A stretch of 64,000 bases of DNA from Solanum dulcamara (lineage: Eukaryota > Streptophyta > Magnoliopsida > Solanales > Solanaceae), in contig NC_077242.1 in the NCBI RefSeq assembly GCF_947179165.1, forward strand, positions 23,097,097 through 23,161,096, in the 5' to 3' direction. The notes below the pieces were generated by a model that saw only the letters and a program-made list of their open reading frames with translations, was not told the origin of the DNA and searched no databases. The position numbers were made by a program, and so were the translations under genes. Positions within the stretch are counted from its first letter, which is position 1, and each line of letters begins with the position of its first letter. Positions 47,216 through 59,450 of the stretch are shown piece after piece.

Positions 47216-49699
47216 TATAACACCCTGTGTTATTCTGGATTGATTTCACTGTATCCATCATAGCCCACCCCATCTACCTATTGTCGGAGGTTAATTATTT
47301 CTCCCTCTCTTAAGATTGCAATCCCTATCGATTCGGGAAGGAATGTGTAATGGGTCAGGAAATCTAGCCTAGACTAGGTTTGAGAACCATAAGAAAGATC
47401 GAGAAAAGTGAGTTGTGTCATGTGTACGAGTCAATTTATGAGTCGTGGTAACTCCTACAAATCGTTGGAGGGACTCGTAGTATTGGGATTGAGGTTTGAA
47501 ATTTGGCCAAGTCTAGAAGTGAGTCAATGAGTCTATTGACGACTCGTAGCAAAGTTGACCACTCATAAGAATGTGACCTGGGGCCAAGGTCTAACCTTTG
47601 AAAAATATAAGCCTCGGTACTTTAACTACCAGTTGACATGACAATCCGTAGCCAAAAATTCAAGACTTGAAGTCACTTTTATGAGTGAAGTCGATGACTC
47701 ATCAAAGAGTCTATGACTCATCAAAGAGTCTATGACTCATCAAAGAGTCTATGACTCATCAAAGAGTCTATGAGTCATAGAAATGACTCGTAGAAGAGAT
47801 TCAGAGAATCCGAGATTTAGAGTTTGAGAATGTTGGCAGGACGAGAAGGGTCTAGAACCTGTTATAAAGTTATGAGTCGTAGACTTGACTCATAGAAATG
47901 TTTATAGACTACAACCCAGTTTTACGAATAGTCTCCTATGACCCGTAGAAGTGTCTACGAGTCGTAGATCTAATCTGTAGACGGCTAGAGTTAATTTTTA
48001 TGAAGGGTATTCATGTCTTTTCCCACTTTTTCCAAACTAAAACCATAACGTTTTAGGACTAAATTAAGTCCCTTATCAGTACTTTGTATACATAATACTC
48101 TCATTAACACTTAGATTATTTGAGAGCGAGGATTTAAGTAGAGGAGAAAGGCTAGGGTTCAAGTTCTTTAAGAAAGGTCTTTGAGTTCTTGATTGCTCTT
48201 CGTGTCCAGGTATGTAAGGACAAACTAAAACATGAATTCCATTCCTCCATGTGCCCATGATTGTGATAGATTGAGTCTCTATGATTGTATTTCTTGAGAA
48301 ATTCTTGTCTTAAAAATATACATGTTTTTACTGTTTATTGATAAAATATGGATTTCCTACAAAAACATTCCTTGAACTCATGATTTGAACTACTTGTTTA
48401 CTTAAACCCCAGTAGCATGTTGGTTGATATTGAATTGTATACACCTTAAGATTGAGTCTAGAGCCTTGAACAGTGAATGTATGATTGTGATTGTAATGTG
48501 AGCATGATGATAGTCTTGATAGTGATGAAGAATTGATAGTTCTGATTGTTGTCATAAATGATTGTCTAAAACCTCTCTTAACTAAATGATTGAGAATGAT
48601 TGGGAAATTGATTGGTTGAAAGGACTGATTTTAGAATGAATGAGTTGAAAAGAGTTCAAAACAGACTTATTGATTTGGTTTGATTTGGGTTGATTGTCTT
48701 ATGATCTTGAGTCTTGGGAGGAGTATCGAACACCGAATTGGGTAAGAGTAAGTAATAACTCAAGCCCAATAGCTACGTTTCCAAACATAGGAGAGGATTG
48801 AACCCTTAAAGTAAGATGTTACCCAAATTATTGTCTTGACATAACAGGACTTGATTGGTTATGAATCCATGATTGTTGATTCGTTCTTACCCTGGAAAGC
48901 TAAGGATGGACTTGACAACAACGTTGGCTTGTTGTACTATCACTAGCTCATAAGTGATGGTTGTCGGATAAGAGAAACTCCCATATAGGTCTTGATAATA
49001 CTCTGAGTCTGATTGGAATGAATTGGATTGGATTGTATATTATTGTTCTTGTCTAAATCATATTCTTATTTAGACTTACGACATCTTAATTGAGTTGTTC
49101 ATTCTTCTGATTTGAAATTCTGAGTTGATTTGATTCTACCCTGATGCATGTTTTATTCTACCATTTTACATAATCGTACATTCCATGTACTCACATCTAT
49201 TTGTGCCTGCATCATTTCATGATACAGAGATAGGTAATAGAGATCATCAACGAGCACATTGTTGAGGGTCTATCCATATTCAGTTGATTGGTGAGTTCTC
49301 CTTGCTTTCGGAGGATGCCCCATTTATCATTTTATAATGAGTTTAGTTTTTTTTATTTGATTTGAGGTAGACATGAACTTGTCATTGGCACCACCTAGAT
49401 TTTTGATAGAGGCTTCATAGACTTGAGTGTTGATGATGTTGATTTGTTTTGCTTTGAATAGTTTCATTCTTCTAGTTGTTGATTGGATATATGGTTGGCC
49501 TTTGGCCTTATTTATGAATATAAAGATTAATCAATTGAGTCTTCCACTAATAGAATATGATTGAATGAATGTGTGATTGGACTAAGTGGTTCACTTAAGG
49601 ACCAACAATGATCTTTGAGTGCCGGCCATATCTAGGGTACCCTTTCGAGGCGTGACTTCGAGCGCGGCTACGTCTAGGGTACCCTTCCAAGGCATGACA
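47216..49699 (+). repeat. 3' LTR of the Tekay-type element
   Basis: Opens TATAACACCCTGTG (TG mutated to TA) and ends ...CCTTCCAAGGCATGACA. Compared with the 5' LTR it has about 130 bp of extra sequence after its first 20 bases (about 47233-47366). It also has a 19-bp tandem expansion at 47693-47770 and a duplicated terminal segment (two CTAGGGTACCC blocks at about 49633 and 49673). Confidence 0.85.
47693..47770. repeat. Four 19-bp tandem units in the 3' LTR
   Basis: ATGACTCATCAAAGAGTCT repeats four times. The 5' LTR has one copy at the equivalent place (near 27650). Each unit contains GACTC...GAGTC, itself an inverted repeat. Confidence 0.9.
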
Positions 49700-49704
49700 G
49701 ATAA

Positions 49705-50985
49705 GTTGATTATGTATTATAGACATGATATTATGAAGCAGAATAACCTGGAGGTGGTTGACTGTTATATGAGGTAGATCCCCAAGGCATTGTCATCATA
49801 ACTTCTTTCTTTTTTTTAATTTCCACTTCTGAAAGAATTGGTTTGGAAGGCTCTGTTAGTAAATTGAGATGTGGTCAGACTTGTTATTCTCCAGTATTGA
49901 GAGACCATCTTCAATCATTTCTCCAGCTTTGATAACTTCAGCAAATGGCTTTATACTCATTGTCACCATTCGTTTGTAGTATTCTGAGTCTTGAGATTGA
50001 ATAAAGTAGGTGATAATCTTTGAGTCCATCATAAGTGGGTGCACCCTAGATGCTTCTTACATCCAACGTATGACATATTCTCAAATACATTCAGTTGACT
50101 TTGATTTTAACTTTGTAATAGAGATTCTGTCAGGAGCGATCTCAACATGAAACTTGTAGTGATCCACAAAAGCATTCGCTAAATCATCCCAAGTACACCA
50201 TTTAGTCACATCTTGCTTGGAGTACCATTCCAAAGCTTTCTCGGTCAAACTTTGATTGAATAGTTTAATTCTTATTCCTTCATTGTTTTCAACAACAATC
50301 AATTTTTCACAGTAAATTTTCAAATGGAAGAAAGGATTTTCTTATCCACTAAACTTTTCAAACTTCGGAGTCTTGTAGCTAGGTGGCAGCTTAACCTCAG
50401 GAAATGTGCATAACTCTTCATATTTCACACTGTGGTTACTATCAAACCCATGAAGATCTCTCATAGCATCTTCTAATCTTTTCATCTTCCTATTTATCAT
50501 TTCAACATCAACTGATTTTGCATCATTTTCAATGTCAATCTAGTGATCAAGATCTTGATGGTATAATCCCTGAGTCTTGGTAACAGGTGGAGCAGTAGCA
50601 TAAGTGTACGTTGGCGGAGCATGATGTGACACCGTTGGAGCTTTTGGAGGAGCAAATATGTGCATAAAGGAAGCATCCTGTGTTGGATGAGTGATTGAGG
50701 TGCTTTGAGTTTGCTGGAAAGTAGTGAAATGGTCTCCTTGATCAAGCTCACTTGAAGTTAGAAACAAAGGTGGTATGGGTCCCTTTTGACAAGTATCAGG
50801 GGGTAGGTTCTGAAAAGAAACTTGGTATTGCGTCACCATGAGATTCAGTTTAGCAATTTGTCTCTCTAGATGAGTAATGACTTCTAAGTGTGATTCATTC
50901 CCATCGAGGCACTAGGATTGGCTGCAACTGATGAAGTGGGGATTGGTTCAGATGAAATAATTGCATTGATCAAATTGGAGTCCAT
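49705..50985 (-). pseudogene. gag of family T copy 1, N-terminal part
   Basis: Likely start ATG at 50985 (MDSNLINAIISSEP), with a stop soon after. The retrotransposon gag domain is clear at 50323-50081: LTEKALEWYSKQDVTKW, WDDLANAFVDHYKFHVEIA. It continues at 50044-49856 with SKIITYFIQSQDSEYYKRM. It ends at the GATAA duplication, and the C-terminal part is 22 kb away at 27244-26895. The domain style (WY...W.DLA..F...Y) is that of Tat/Ogre-type gag. Confidence 0.8.
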
Positions 50986-51189
50986 GTTTGAACGAGTCCT
51001 CTTAGTAGTCCAAGTAAGAATGATGAGTCTGTAACAACTTTATTCACTTTAGACCGTGTAAAATATGAATGTTCTGCCAGCAAATACTTATAACTATTTT
51101 GCTTTAGTCTGTGTAAAGTGAACAAACTTCTTTACCAACACAAATTAGTCTCTCTCTCTGAAAAAAGAAAAGAAAAAAAAAGGTAAACA

Positions 51190-51525
51190 AATCAGTCCAT
51201 TAATTATAATAATTAATCAAAGTAACATATAAAATAAATAATATTTATTTTGCTTAAAACAAGGTTGATCCATAATTTCGAAGAGCATGAAACTTTAAAA
51301 GAGGGACCAAATAAATATATATTTGACCATTTTGTGGACTAAAATTTTAATGAAAATAAGGAATTTAAACCAAACAAACTTAGAGGTTCAAATGTTCACC
51401 ATTTGATTTTTTAAAAGGGTAAATTGAGAAGAACGGAGTCGTACAATTTTACTTGATGGTCGTAATGACCCTCCAGGTCATTTTTATCCATTTCAATTTT
51501 TTCAGCATTTAGAACTTTCCAATGT
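51190..51525. other. AT-rich sequence, no feature recognised
   Basis: To the right of the family T gag leader (TAGTCTCTCTCTCTG at about 51149). The expected 5' LTR of copy 1 is not found here, so that copy is truncated at its 5' end near 51190. Confidence 0.4.
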
Positions 51526-51660
51526 ATATCAAGTATACTAACATTATACTATCTATTATAGTGATATACTTACACTATATATACTTACAATGTATATCTA
51601 ATATCATCACAATATACTATCTATTATAACAATATACTATCTATCAGTATGTATATACTT
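51526..51660. repeat. AT-rich minisatellite, left part
   Basis: Units built from ATATACTTACAATGTATATC, TAATAT, CACAATATACTATCTATTAT. It is separated from the larger right part (53790-54370) by the RTE LINE. Confidence 0.8.
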
Positions 51661-53787
51661 ATATAGATGGAGAAGTGGACGAATAGGGAACTTTATAAGA
51701 TAGCGAGGATGGAGGCAAAGTCGGCGGTTTCGACGGCAAAAACAGCAGCTTTTGAACGCCTTTATGCTGAACTAGAAGAGAAAGTCAAGGATAGAAATTG
51801 TTTAGGCTAGCTAGGGCACAAGAGAAGAAGGGCACGCGATATGGATCAAGTGAAGTGCATTAAGGACGAGCATGGAAAAGTATTGGTAGAGGAGACCTTC
51901 ATTAAACAGAGATGACAATCATACTTCCATAAACTTTTGAATGAAGAAGGGGACAGAGAGATTATGTTGGAAGATTTGGAATATATAGGGAGGCGTCATA
52001 ATTTTGGGTGTTACAGGAGTATTACGGTCGAAGAGGTTAAGGGTGCTGTGCGTAGGATGCGTTGGGGAAGAGCGAACGAACCTAATGAGATTCTTGTGGT
52101 ATTTTGAAAGAGCGCGAGCTCGGTAGGTTTGAGTGGCTGAATAGGTTATTTAATGTCATCTTTAAGATGGAAATGATGCCCGAAGAATGGAGGTCGAGCG
52201 TAATGATCCCTCTATACAAAAATAAGGGGGATATCTAGAGCTACAACAACTATAGAGGTATCAAGCTTCTAAACTATACTATGAAAGTGTGGAAAAGAGT
52301 GGTGGAGATGAGGGTGAGGAGAGGCATATCTATTTCAAAGAACCAGTTCAGATTTATGCCAGGACACTCAACTACAAAAGTCATCCATCTTATGAGGAGA
52401 CTGGTAGAGCAGTATAGGGAGAGGAAGAGGGACCTTCATATGGTATTCATCGACCTAGAAAAGGCCTAATGATAAAGTTCCATGAGAGATACTATGAAGA
52501 TGTTTGAAGGATAAAGGTGTACTTGTGGCGTATATTAGGGAGATCAAGGACATGTATGAGGGTGCCAAAACCAAGGTAAGGACAGTAGGAGGGGACTCAA
52601 AGCACTTCCCACTTATGATGGGATTGCATCAAGGATCATCTCTTAGTCCATTTTTATTTGCCTTGGTGATGGATGGATTGACGCAACAAATTCAAGGTGA
52701 GGTGTCATGGTGTACGCTTTTCGCGGACGACATATTCCTGATTGATGAAAATCGTAGCAGAGTTAACGCTAAGCTGGAGGATTGGAGACATACCTTGGAG
52801 TCTAAAGGGTTTAAGTTGAGTAGGACCAAGACAGAGTACTTAGAGTGCAAGTTCAGTGATACACCTCAGGAGGTTGGCGCGAAAGTTAGGCTTGGTGACC
52901 AGGCCATACAAAAGAAAAGTAGTTTCAAGTACCTTGGGTCTATCATGCAAGGCAGCGGGGAGATTGACAATGATGTCACACATCGTATTGGAGCAAGGTG
53001 GATGAAATGGAGGCTCGCTTCTGGTGTGATATATGATAAGAAGGTGACACCACAACTTAAGGGCAAGTTCTACAAAGTGGTGGTTAGACTGACTATGTTA
53101 TATGGGGCGGAGTTTTGGCTAGTTAAGGTCTCTCACGTTCAAAAGATGAAAGTTGCCGAGATGAGAATGTTGAGATGGATCTGTGGGCATACTAGGAGCG
53201 ACATGATTATAAATGAGGCTATTCGGGACAAGGTAGGAGTGGCATCGGTGGAAGACAAGATATGGGAAATGCAACTGAAATGGTTTGGGCATGTGAAGAG
53301 GAGGGACACAAATGCCCCAGTGCGGAGGTGTGAGAGATTGACCATGGATGGTTTCAGAAGAGGTACGGGTAGGCCAAAGAAATATTGGGGAGAGGTGATT
53401 AGATAGGACATGGCGCAGTTACAGCTTACCGAGGACATGACCTTAGATATAAGGGTGTGGAGGATCCATATTAGGGTAGAAGACTAGTACATAGTATCGT
53501 TATTCTTCCGTATTAGTAGGCACATTAGCGCACTATAATTTCTTATGCTCTAACTTCTATTATTATCTATTACTTTTTGTACCTTGATTACTCTATTTTA
53601 TCTGTTTCGCTTTCGTTATTTGCTTTCTCATATCGCTTTGAACTTCTTAGCCTTATTTGACCTCTTTTTATGCTTCTATTCAGCCGAGGATCTCTCGAAA
53701 ACAGTCGTTCTACCTTGGTAGAAGTAAGGTCTGCGTACACTTTACCCTCCCCAGACCCCACGTTGTATTTCACTGGGTTGTTGTTGT
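51661..53787 (+). mobile_element. 5'-truncated RTE-type LINE with (GTT)n tail
   Basis: The endonuclease is missing. The copy starts in the linker before RT (ARMEAKSAVSTAKTAAFERL). The RT follows: [47 protein letters not shown], and the catalytic [10 protein letters not shown] near 52720. The C-terminal part ([21 protein letters not shown]) continues to 53405. The 3' UTR ends with a conserved tail (53681-53787) and GTTGTTGTTGT. Stops near 51808, 51915, 52105, 52467 and a frameshift near 52490 make it dead. Its exact target duplication is hidden in the surrounding minisatellite. Confidence 0.9.
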
Positions 53788-54370
53788 TGTATAATATATA
53801 TACTTACAATGTACATCTATTATACTCACAATATACTATCTATTATAGTGATATACTTACATTATATATACTTACAATGTATATCTAATATAATCACAAT
53901 ATACTATCTATTATAATAATATACTTATCTTATATATTATATATACCTACAATGTATATCTAATATAATCACAATATACTATCTATTATAATAATATACT
54001 TATCTTATATATTATATATACCTACAATATATATCTAATATACTCACAATATAGTAAACTCACTATATACTCACAATATACTATCTATTAGTATGTATAT
54101 GCTTACATTATACTATATATACGTATAATGTGCATCTAATATACTCACAATATACTACCTATTATAGTGATATACTTACATTATATATACTTATAATGTA
54201 TATCTAATATACCCACAATATACAATCTATTACTTACATTATATATTATATATACTTACAATATATATCTAATATAGTCACAATATACTATCTATTACTT
54301 ACATTATATATTATATATACTTATAATGTATAACAAATATATACTCATAGTATACTATTTATTATAATAA
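53788..54370. repeat. AT-rich minisatellite, right part
   Basis: About eight to ten units of roughly 60-75 bp, e.g. TACAATGTATATCTAATATA, ATCACAATATACTATCTATT. The longest near-identical pair spans about 53930-54030. No coding potential. Confidence 0.85.
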
Positions 54371-54569
54371 TATTTTTTCAAGTATTTAAATCTTATAGTG
54401 ACTACAAATTTAATTTTCCTTAGATGATTATGTAAAGTAAAAATAATTATTTAATTAAATCATACAAAATTTGTAGGAAAAAAAATTAAGAAATACAAAG
54501 ACTTTGACTTTATTAATATATTGATAAAATTCAATTATTTTATATAATAACTTATAACTTCTATATATT

Positions 54570-56600
54570 TCGAATCATCTTCTCCAATTCATCTGTATTA
54601 GCATTAACAGGAATTGACTCATAATTTTCAAAATCAACAAATCCATAATTTGAACTAGCTTGTACCGAATAATCTCCAATTGAAATTATTTCTTCAAGTT
54701 CTTCGTCTTCTTCCGTGTCTTCTACTCTTCCTTTATTCCTACACTCTGATCTAATCTAATCTCTAAGGCAAACTAAAACATTCATGGCATTGCTCTCTAA
54801 AGAGTGTCGATTATCTCCGATCTGCTGCCTTCCTTGACTAAATGCGCTCTCTGATGCAACAGTTGACATTGGAACATTTAGCACATCCCTAGCCATGGTT
54901 GATAATACTGAAAATTATTTTTGATTGTTCTTCTACCATTCTAGTGTAGTGACACAATTTTCTTCATAGGTCTCTGCAGCCCGTCTCAAATAATAATTAA
55001 GCTCATCTCGATTTATGCTCCGTTGTGATGTAGAATGTATTATATTTCAAATAGATAAATTAAAAAATTCCTGTGCATGCATACCACGTGCCTGCCTTTT
55101 AAAAGATGATGGTTCGTCAGAAGGACGAGATAGAGGAACATTATGACTAGGGGTAACATTATCAAGTAAATCGATATAATAATTATATAATATTTGAATA
55201 TAATCATTTGTATCACTCATCGCCTTAAACATATTAGGATTTTCATCTTTTCCAATTTTTATAGAAGTATATATAAGGCGAACACATTTAGACATAGTAT
55301 TAAATTTCATATATGGATTTAACATAGCACCAATTAAATAAATAAGAGGATTAGGAAAAAATTATTTTTAAAATTTTTCTATCATTCGAGCGACAACTTC
55401 TTTGTAATCACCTTTCTTTTTATATTCCATAACTAATATAGAAATTTTGGCTAAATAAGCTAAAATATTAGAAACAGTAGGATAATAAGCACTGAAAAAT
55501 TCAAGAGTAGCCAAATAAATTTTTTTTAAAAATAAAACAACATCATCAATTTTAGTCCAATTAGATTCTTCCGACATGATTTCGGAAAATTTATATGCAT
55601 ATTGATTAAAAGTCGTAGTTATAGGGTTTAATAAATATTACAAGTCTTTAAAAAATCATAAGTCAAATTCTACCTAGTCTCAATATCTTCGGGTATTAAT
55701 CTAGGTCTAAGATTTTTTTTTCTCGCATTCTCTTTTAAATTCTTTCAGTCTAGCTTTTCGATTATTTCCTTGAATAAAACCAACTGCATGCCTAATTTTT
55801 TCAATTGTTGGCTCAAAAAAATAAAGTCCATATTTTATAATTAAATTATATATATGACAAACACATCTACATGAAAAATATTATTTAAAAAGGGGGGAGC
55901 TCAGTTTTCAAAGAATTAATAACAATGGTGTTGTTAGATGCATTATCAAAAGAAATACATAAAACTTTGTGTTCAAGACCATAATATTTTGCAACCATTA
56001 ATGTAGAATTAGAAATAAATTGTGCATTATGTCTTCGGTCTTCATCATATTAAAATGCTAAAATACGTTTTTGCATTAAAAAAATCACTATCTATCCAAT
56101 GACAAGTAACAGCTAAATAATCATTTTTATTTATAGCACGACCAAGATCAAAAGTAAGCGAAACTCTATATGGAAGATTTGTTGATAACCAACGTAAATA
56201 ATATGCATGTTGTCTATGAAGTCTAAAAATATCTAATCTACAAGTACTTCTAGGGATACCGTTAAACATGAGATTATAAATTAATTATATATAATGAATA
56301 AAAGCATCACAAGAAGCAAATAAAAAAGGTAGACAACCCAGAGCTATAATTTTTTCTATCTCTTCACGATCCCTCATTTTATTATATGTCCTTGTTAATT
56401 TTTTGGTATGTGGGTTTATTCTACCTTGCACTGGCCCAGTAGCACCCCTTATTCGTTCTTTCCAATCAGGATGCTCATTGTCTAGATATCTAGTCAATTG
56501 ACATGTTCCACCTCTATTACCCCCGGTCTTATGCTCAAATTGTTTTTGACACTCTTTACATTGAACTTTAGCTGTTCTGGCTATGCGTTCAAAAAAATAT
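54570..56600 (-). pseudogene. hAT transposase pseudogene (BED finger, RNase-H-like core, dimerisation domain)
   Basis: From right to left: a BED-type zinc finger (CKECQKQFEHKTGG, then LTRYLDNEHPDWK) at about 56570-56460, a core segment with RDREEIEKIIALGCLPFLF, and LDIFRLHRQHAYYLRWLSTN near 56220. The DUF4413-type block MLNPYMKFNTMSKCVRLIYT is at 55325-55260. The C-terminal hAT dimerisation motif (LNVPMSTVASESAFSQGRQQ) is at about 54880-54820. Frames are broken many times. The N-terminus is cut at 56600, where the family T LTR begins. Confidence 0.85.
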
Positions 56601-58456
56601 TGTTATGTCGGAAAAAGACAGTTTAAAATTAATTTCAACTTTTTAGAAAAAAAATTAATTTTAGAAAAAAAGAGTCGCCACTTAATTTTTTAAATAAATT
56701 AAGAAAACTTAATTTAAAAGACCCTAAAAGATTTAAGTCTTAAAAATTCAGAGAAAAAGGTACGAGGTTCTTATTTCCACTTTGAGAAGGTGTTAAGCAT
56801 TCAAAGTGGCCGCTAACGCGCGGTTATCTGACCATTTGAAAAATTATTTGACTAACTTTTGAAAATATTAATTTAAAATGAAATGAAAACTATTAAATTA
56901 TTTTTTTAGAAAAAATGATTAAACTTAAACATTGAAAATAATATAGATGTATATAAAAAAAGTAAAAGTTTATCAAATAACTAAGTAAAGGTAGAAAATC
57001 ATTTAAAGAGTAAAATTAACATGAATTGTTTTATCTTTAGGATAATCTAATTAAGTTAAAACAAATTAAAATAAATATCTAAAAAAGCATAACAAACATA
57101 AGTAAACAAATTATTATAACCCAAATCAATATAAATACAATAAATAACACATGAAAATACGGCCCAACACTTAGTTTTTGTACGCCTAGACTAAGCTATT
57201 GGGCTGTCTGCATTTTGGCTTAAGCACAATTCCCCTATATATCACAGCTATATATACATTATATATTAGACTGTATATATATACTATATACAGTGTATAC
57301 AGTATTATTTCTATATATCAAACTGCATACACACTGTATATCAGTATATACGACACTGCTTTCCACCTGTATTTCGTGTATACAGTCCAAAATCAATATT
57401 CAAATCATGAATATTACCTTTCTTTCCATGTATTATTTTTTTCTAGCAATTCGAACAAGATGATGAGAGACTCAAAACTCAACGATATGCAACGATGGGG
57501 TCCAAAGATAGACTCAAATTTATATCATATGCACCAAAATAAAATTACAGAGCATTTACTTATTTTAAGCTAAACCAAGGAACATATCACGATATTTTAA
57601 GTTATCAAATTGGTGAGCATCCTAGAAGTGACTAACAACATGCATATATGTGGACAAAGGAAAGGAAAGAAGAAATATATTCAAGTAACTAAAAAACACA
57701 GATTTAATATATACGTTATACTAGCTCAAATTTTAAAGAAAGAATTAAATTAATTAGGCCATGAAAATTCTAATTAAATAATAACTTTAAGCATATTTTT
57801 TGTTATCTAAATCATGTTAAAAAAAATATTAAAAAAACATAAAAATTTATATTGTCAAAGAAAGCTATTTGAAAAAATAATAAACAATAACTAAGATCTT
57901 TCATGAAATAATCCTAACACATGATAACTAACTAATTCTAATACATGCTAACTATAAAAAAATTCTATCATTAATCTAATTATTCTTAATACATACTAAC
58001 TAAAAAAACAAGACTACGAATCAACTAAATATAAAACATCAAAATAATTAAATAAAATAAAGCTGAGAAAGATCTTACCTCTTAATATGAATATGAGCAT
58101 TTATATAGGCTCCAAAAACTTCAAAAATTCTTGCAATTTTCGATGTGGGAGATTTTTTTATTTTTTTTAGAAAAAACTATAATTTTCACAAATGCAAACT
58201 ATAATTAAACTAACCTAACTAACATTGTATTTAGTTAAAAAACGAAATCTTTTTGAAATAATTTTTGAATAACTACATAAATAGTAATCAAAGATATAAT
58301 TTATACAAATATTTATATATATAAAAAATAGTTAAGAATAACATAAAAATATCTTTATTTTTTTTATAAAAGCTAATTATTTCAAAAAAATGCTTGAAAT
58401 TCAAAGAAACTCGATAGATAATTTGCGTTGTGGAGAGTCAAAATTGGGTGTCAACA
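56601..58456 (-). repeat. 3' LTR of family T, copy 2
   Basis: Minus-strand start TGTTGACACCCAATTTTGAC at 58456, end ...CTTTTTCCGACATAACA at 56601. A purine tract (CCAAAGAAAGGAACAAC) lies just before it on the minus strand, so it is a 3' LTR and its internal region extends to the right. The left flank is hAT transposase sequence. The LTR shares landmarks with 20406-23362 but lacks the 231-bp duplication. Confidence 0.75.
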
Positions 58457-58794
58457 GTTGTTCCTTTCTTTGGATAGGATCGATAAAAGAGATCCTCGAC
58501 AAAGAAAATTGACAAATCTCATTTTGACCGACTCCATCTTCATTTTTTCTGAAAACGGGTTGGTACAGATTTTGGAATTATGGTTGGACCCTGAAACAAC
58601 CACACGCCTTTCGATAGGCGTGTGGTTTACAGTGGTGGAAGTTGTTCCTCAGCTCGCGTCCTATGAGTTTGATATTCCTCTTCGGACTGTGTCCCAATTC
58701 GCTGCTAAGAAAAGATTCCACATTGTGCTGCATCCTCTTTGATGTCGTTCGCACTTTCTTTCATCTTCTTTGCATGTCGAAAATCTTTATTGAT
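58457..58794 (-). mobile_element. 3' non-coding region of family T copy 2, proximal part
   Basis: Matches 23363-24130 of copy 1 (GGATCGATAAAAGAGATCC; ATATTCCTCTTCGGACTGTG; CGCTGCTAAGAAAAGATT). Motif copy a is truncated here: the shared GGTTGGACCCTGAAAC is followed by a strong hairpin at 58598-58627 instead of the rest of the motif. Confidence 0.6.
58598..58627. repeat. Perfect 12-bp-stem hairpin
   Basis: AACCACACGCCT, loop TTCGAT, AGGCGTGTGGTT. It sits where copy 1 has the structured motif a and about 450 bp of further sequence. Confidence 0.85.
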
Positions 58795-59295
58795 CAATTG
58801 GTAGGATAATGCTGCTCTATTTGTAGGATAGTGATCCATTGATAGGATACTTGGCAAAATAAATGCATGTCCATCGGTAGAACGAATAAAGGTGATCTAT
58901 CGGTAGGATATTTTGGCAAAATAATTGTCTGTCCATCGGTAGAACGAATGAAGTTCCATTGGTAGGATATGGTCCATCGATAGGACGAATAATAATCCAT
59001 TGATAGGATATGTTGGTCCATCGATAGGACGAATGGTGATCCATTGGTAGAATAATGTTGCATGTCCATCGATAGGACGAATGAAGGTGATCCATCTGTA
59101 GGATGATGTATGTCCATTGGTAGGACGAATAAAGGTGATCCTTCGGTAGTATATTTTGGCAAAATAAGTGTATGTCCATCGGTAGGACGAATAAAGGTTA
59201 TCCTTCGGTAGGATATTTTGGCAAAATAACTGTCTGTCCATCGTTAGGACGAATGAAGATCCATTGGTAGGATATAAATGCGTGTCCATCGATAA
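58795..59295. repeat. Tandem array 2a: mini-hairpin repeats (CCATCGGTAGG)
   Basis: Irregular repeats of GTCCATCGGTAGGACGAAT alternating with GATCCATTGGTAGGAT and TTTTGGCAAAATAA spacers. Nearly every core is a small hairpin: GTCC...GGAC or ATCC...GGAT around the same loop. The long ORFs here arise from the repeat. Confidence 0.85.
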
Positions 59296-59303
59296 GATGA
59301 ATG

Positions 59304-59450
59304 CATCATACCATCGTATACGACATCATATCATCGTATACGGCATCATATCATCATATACGGTATCATATCATCGTATACGATATCATACCATCGTATA
59401 TGGCATCATATCATCATATACGACATCATATCATCGTATACGACATCATA
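59304..59450. repeat. Tandem array 2b: 20-bp units
   Basis: About seven units of ATCATATCATCGTATACGGC with small changes. Each contains the palindrome CGTATACG or ATATACG. Confidence 0.9.

Larger units (their letters stand above)
27250..49699 (+). mobile_element. Tekay/Del-type Ty3 element (level 2), full length but split by nested insertions
   Basis: Exact duplications GATAA flank it (27245-27249 and 49700-49704). It has a 5' LTR, a Met-tRNA primer site, gag/protease/RT on the plus strand, a long interruption (31315-44800), the rest of RT, RNase H, integrase and a chromodomain-like end, a purine tract (CCAAAAAGGAGA) and a 3' LTR. Without the nested DNA it is about 9.0 kb. Numerous stops mark it as defective. 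The two LTRs differ visibly, so it is older than the element inside it. Confidence 0.9.

Noticed and set aside
20406..58456. The two family T LTRs as the two ends of one 38-kb element
   Set aside because: Both have 3'-LTR context with the same internal sequence to their right, and no primer-binding site lies left of 56601.
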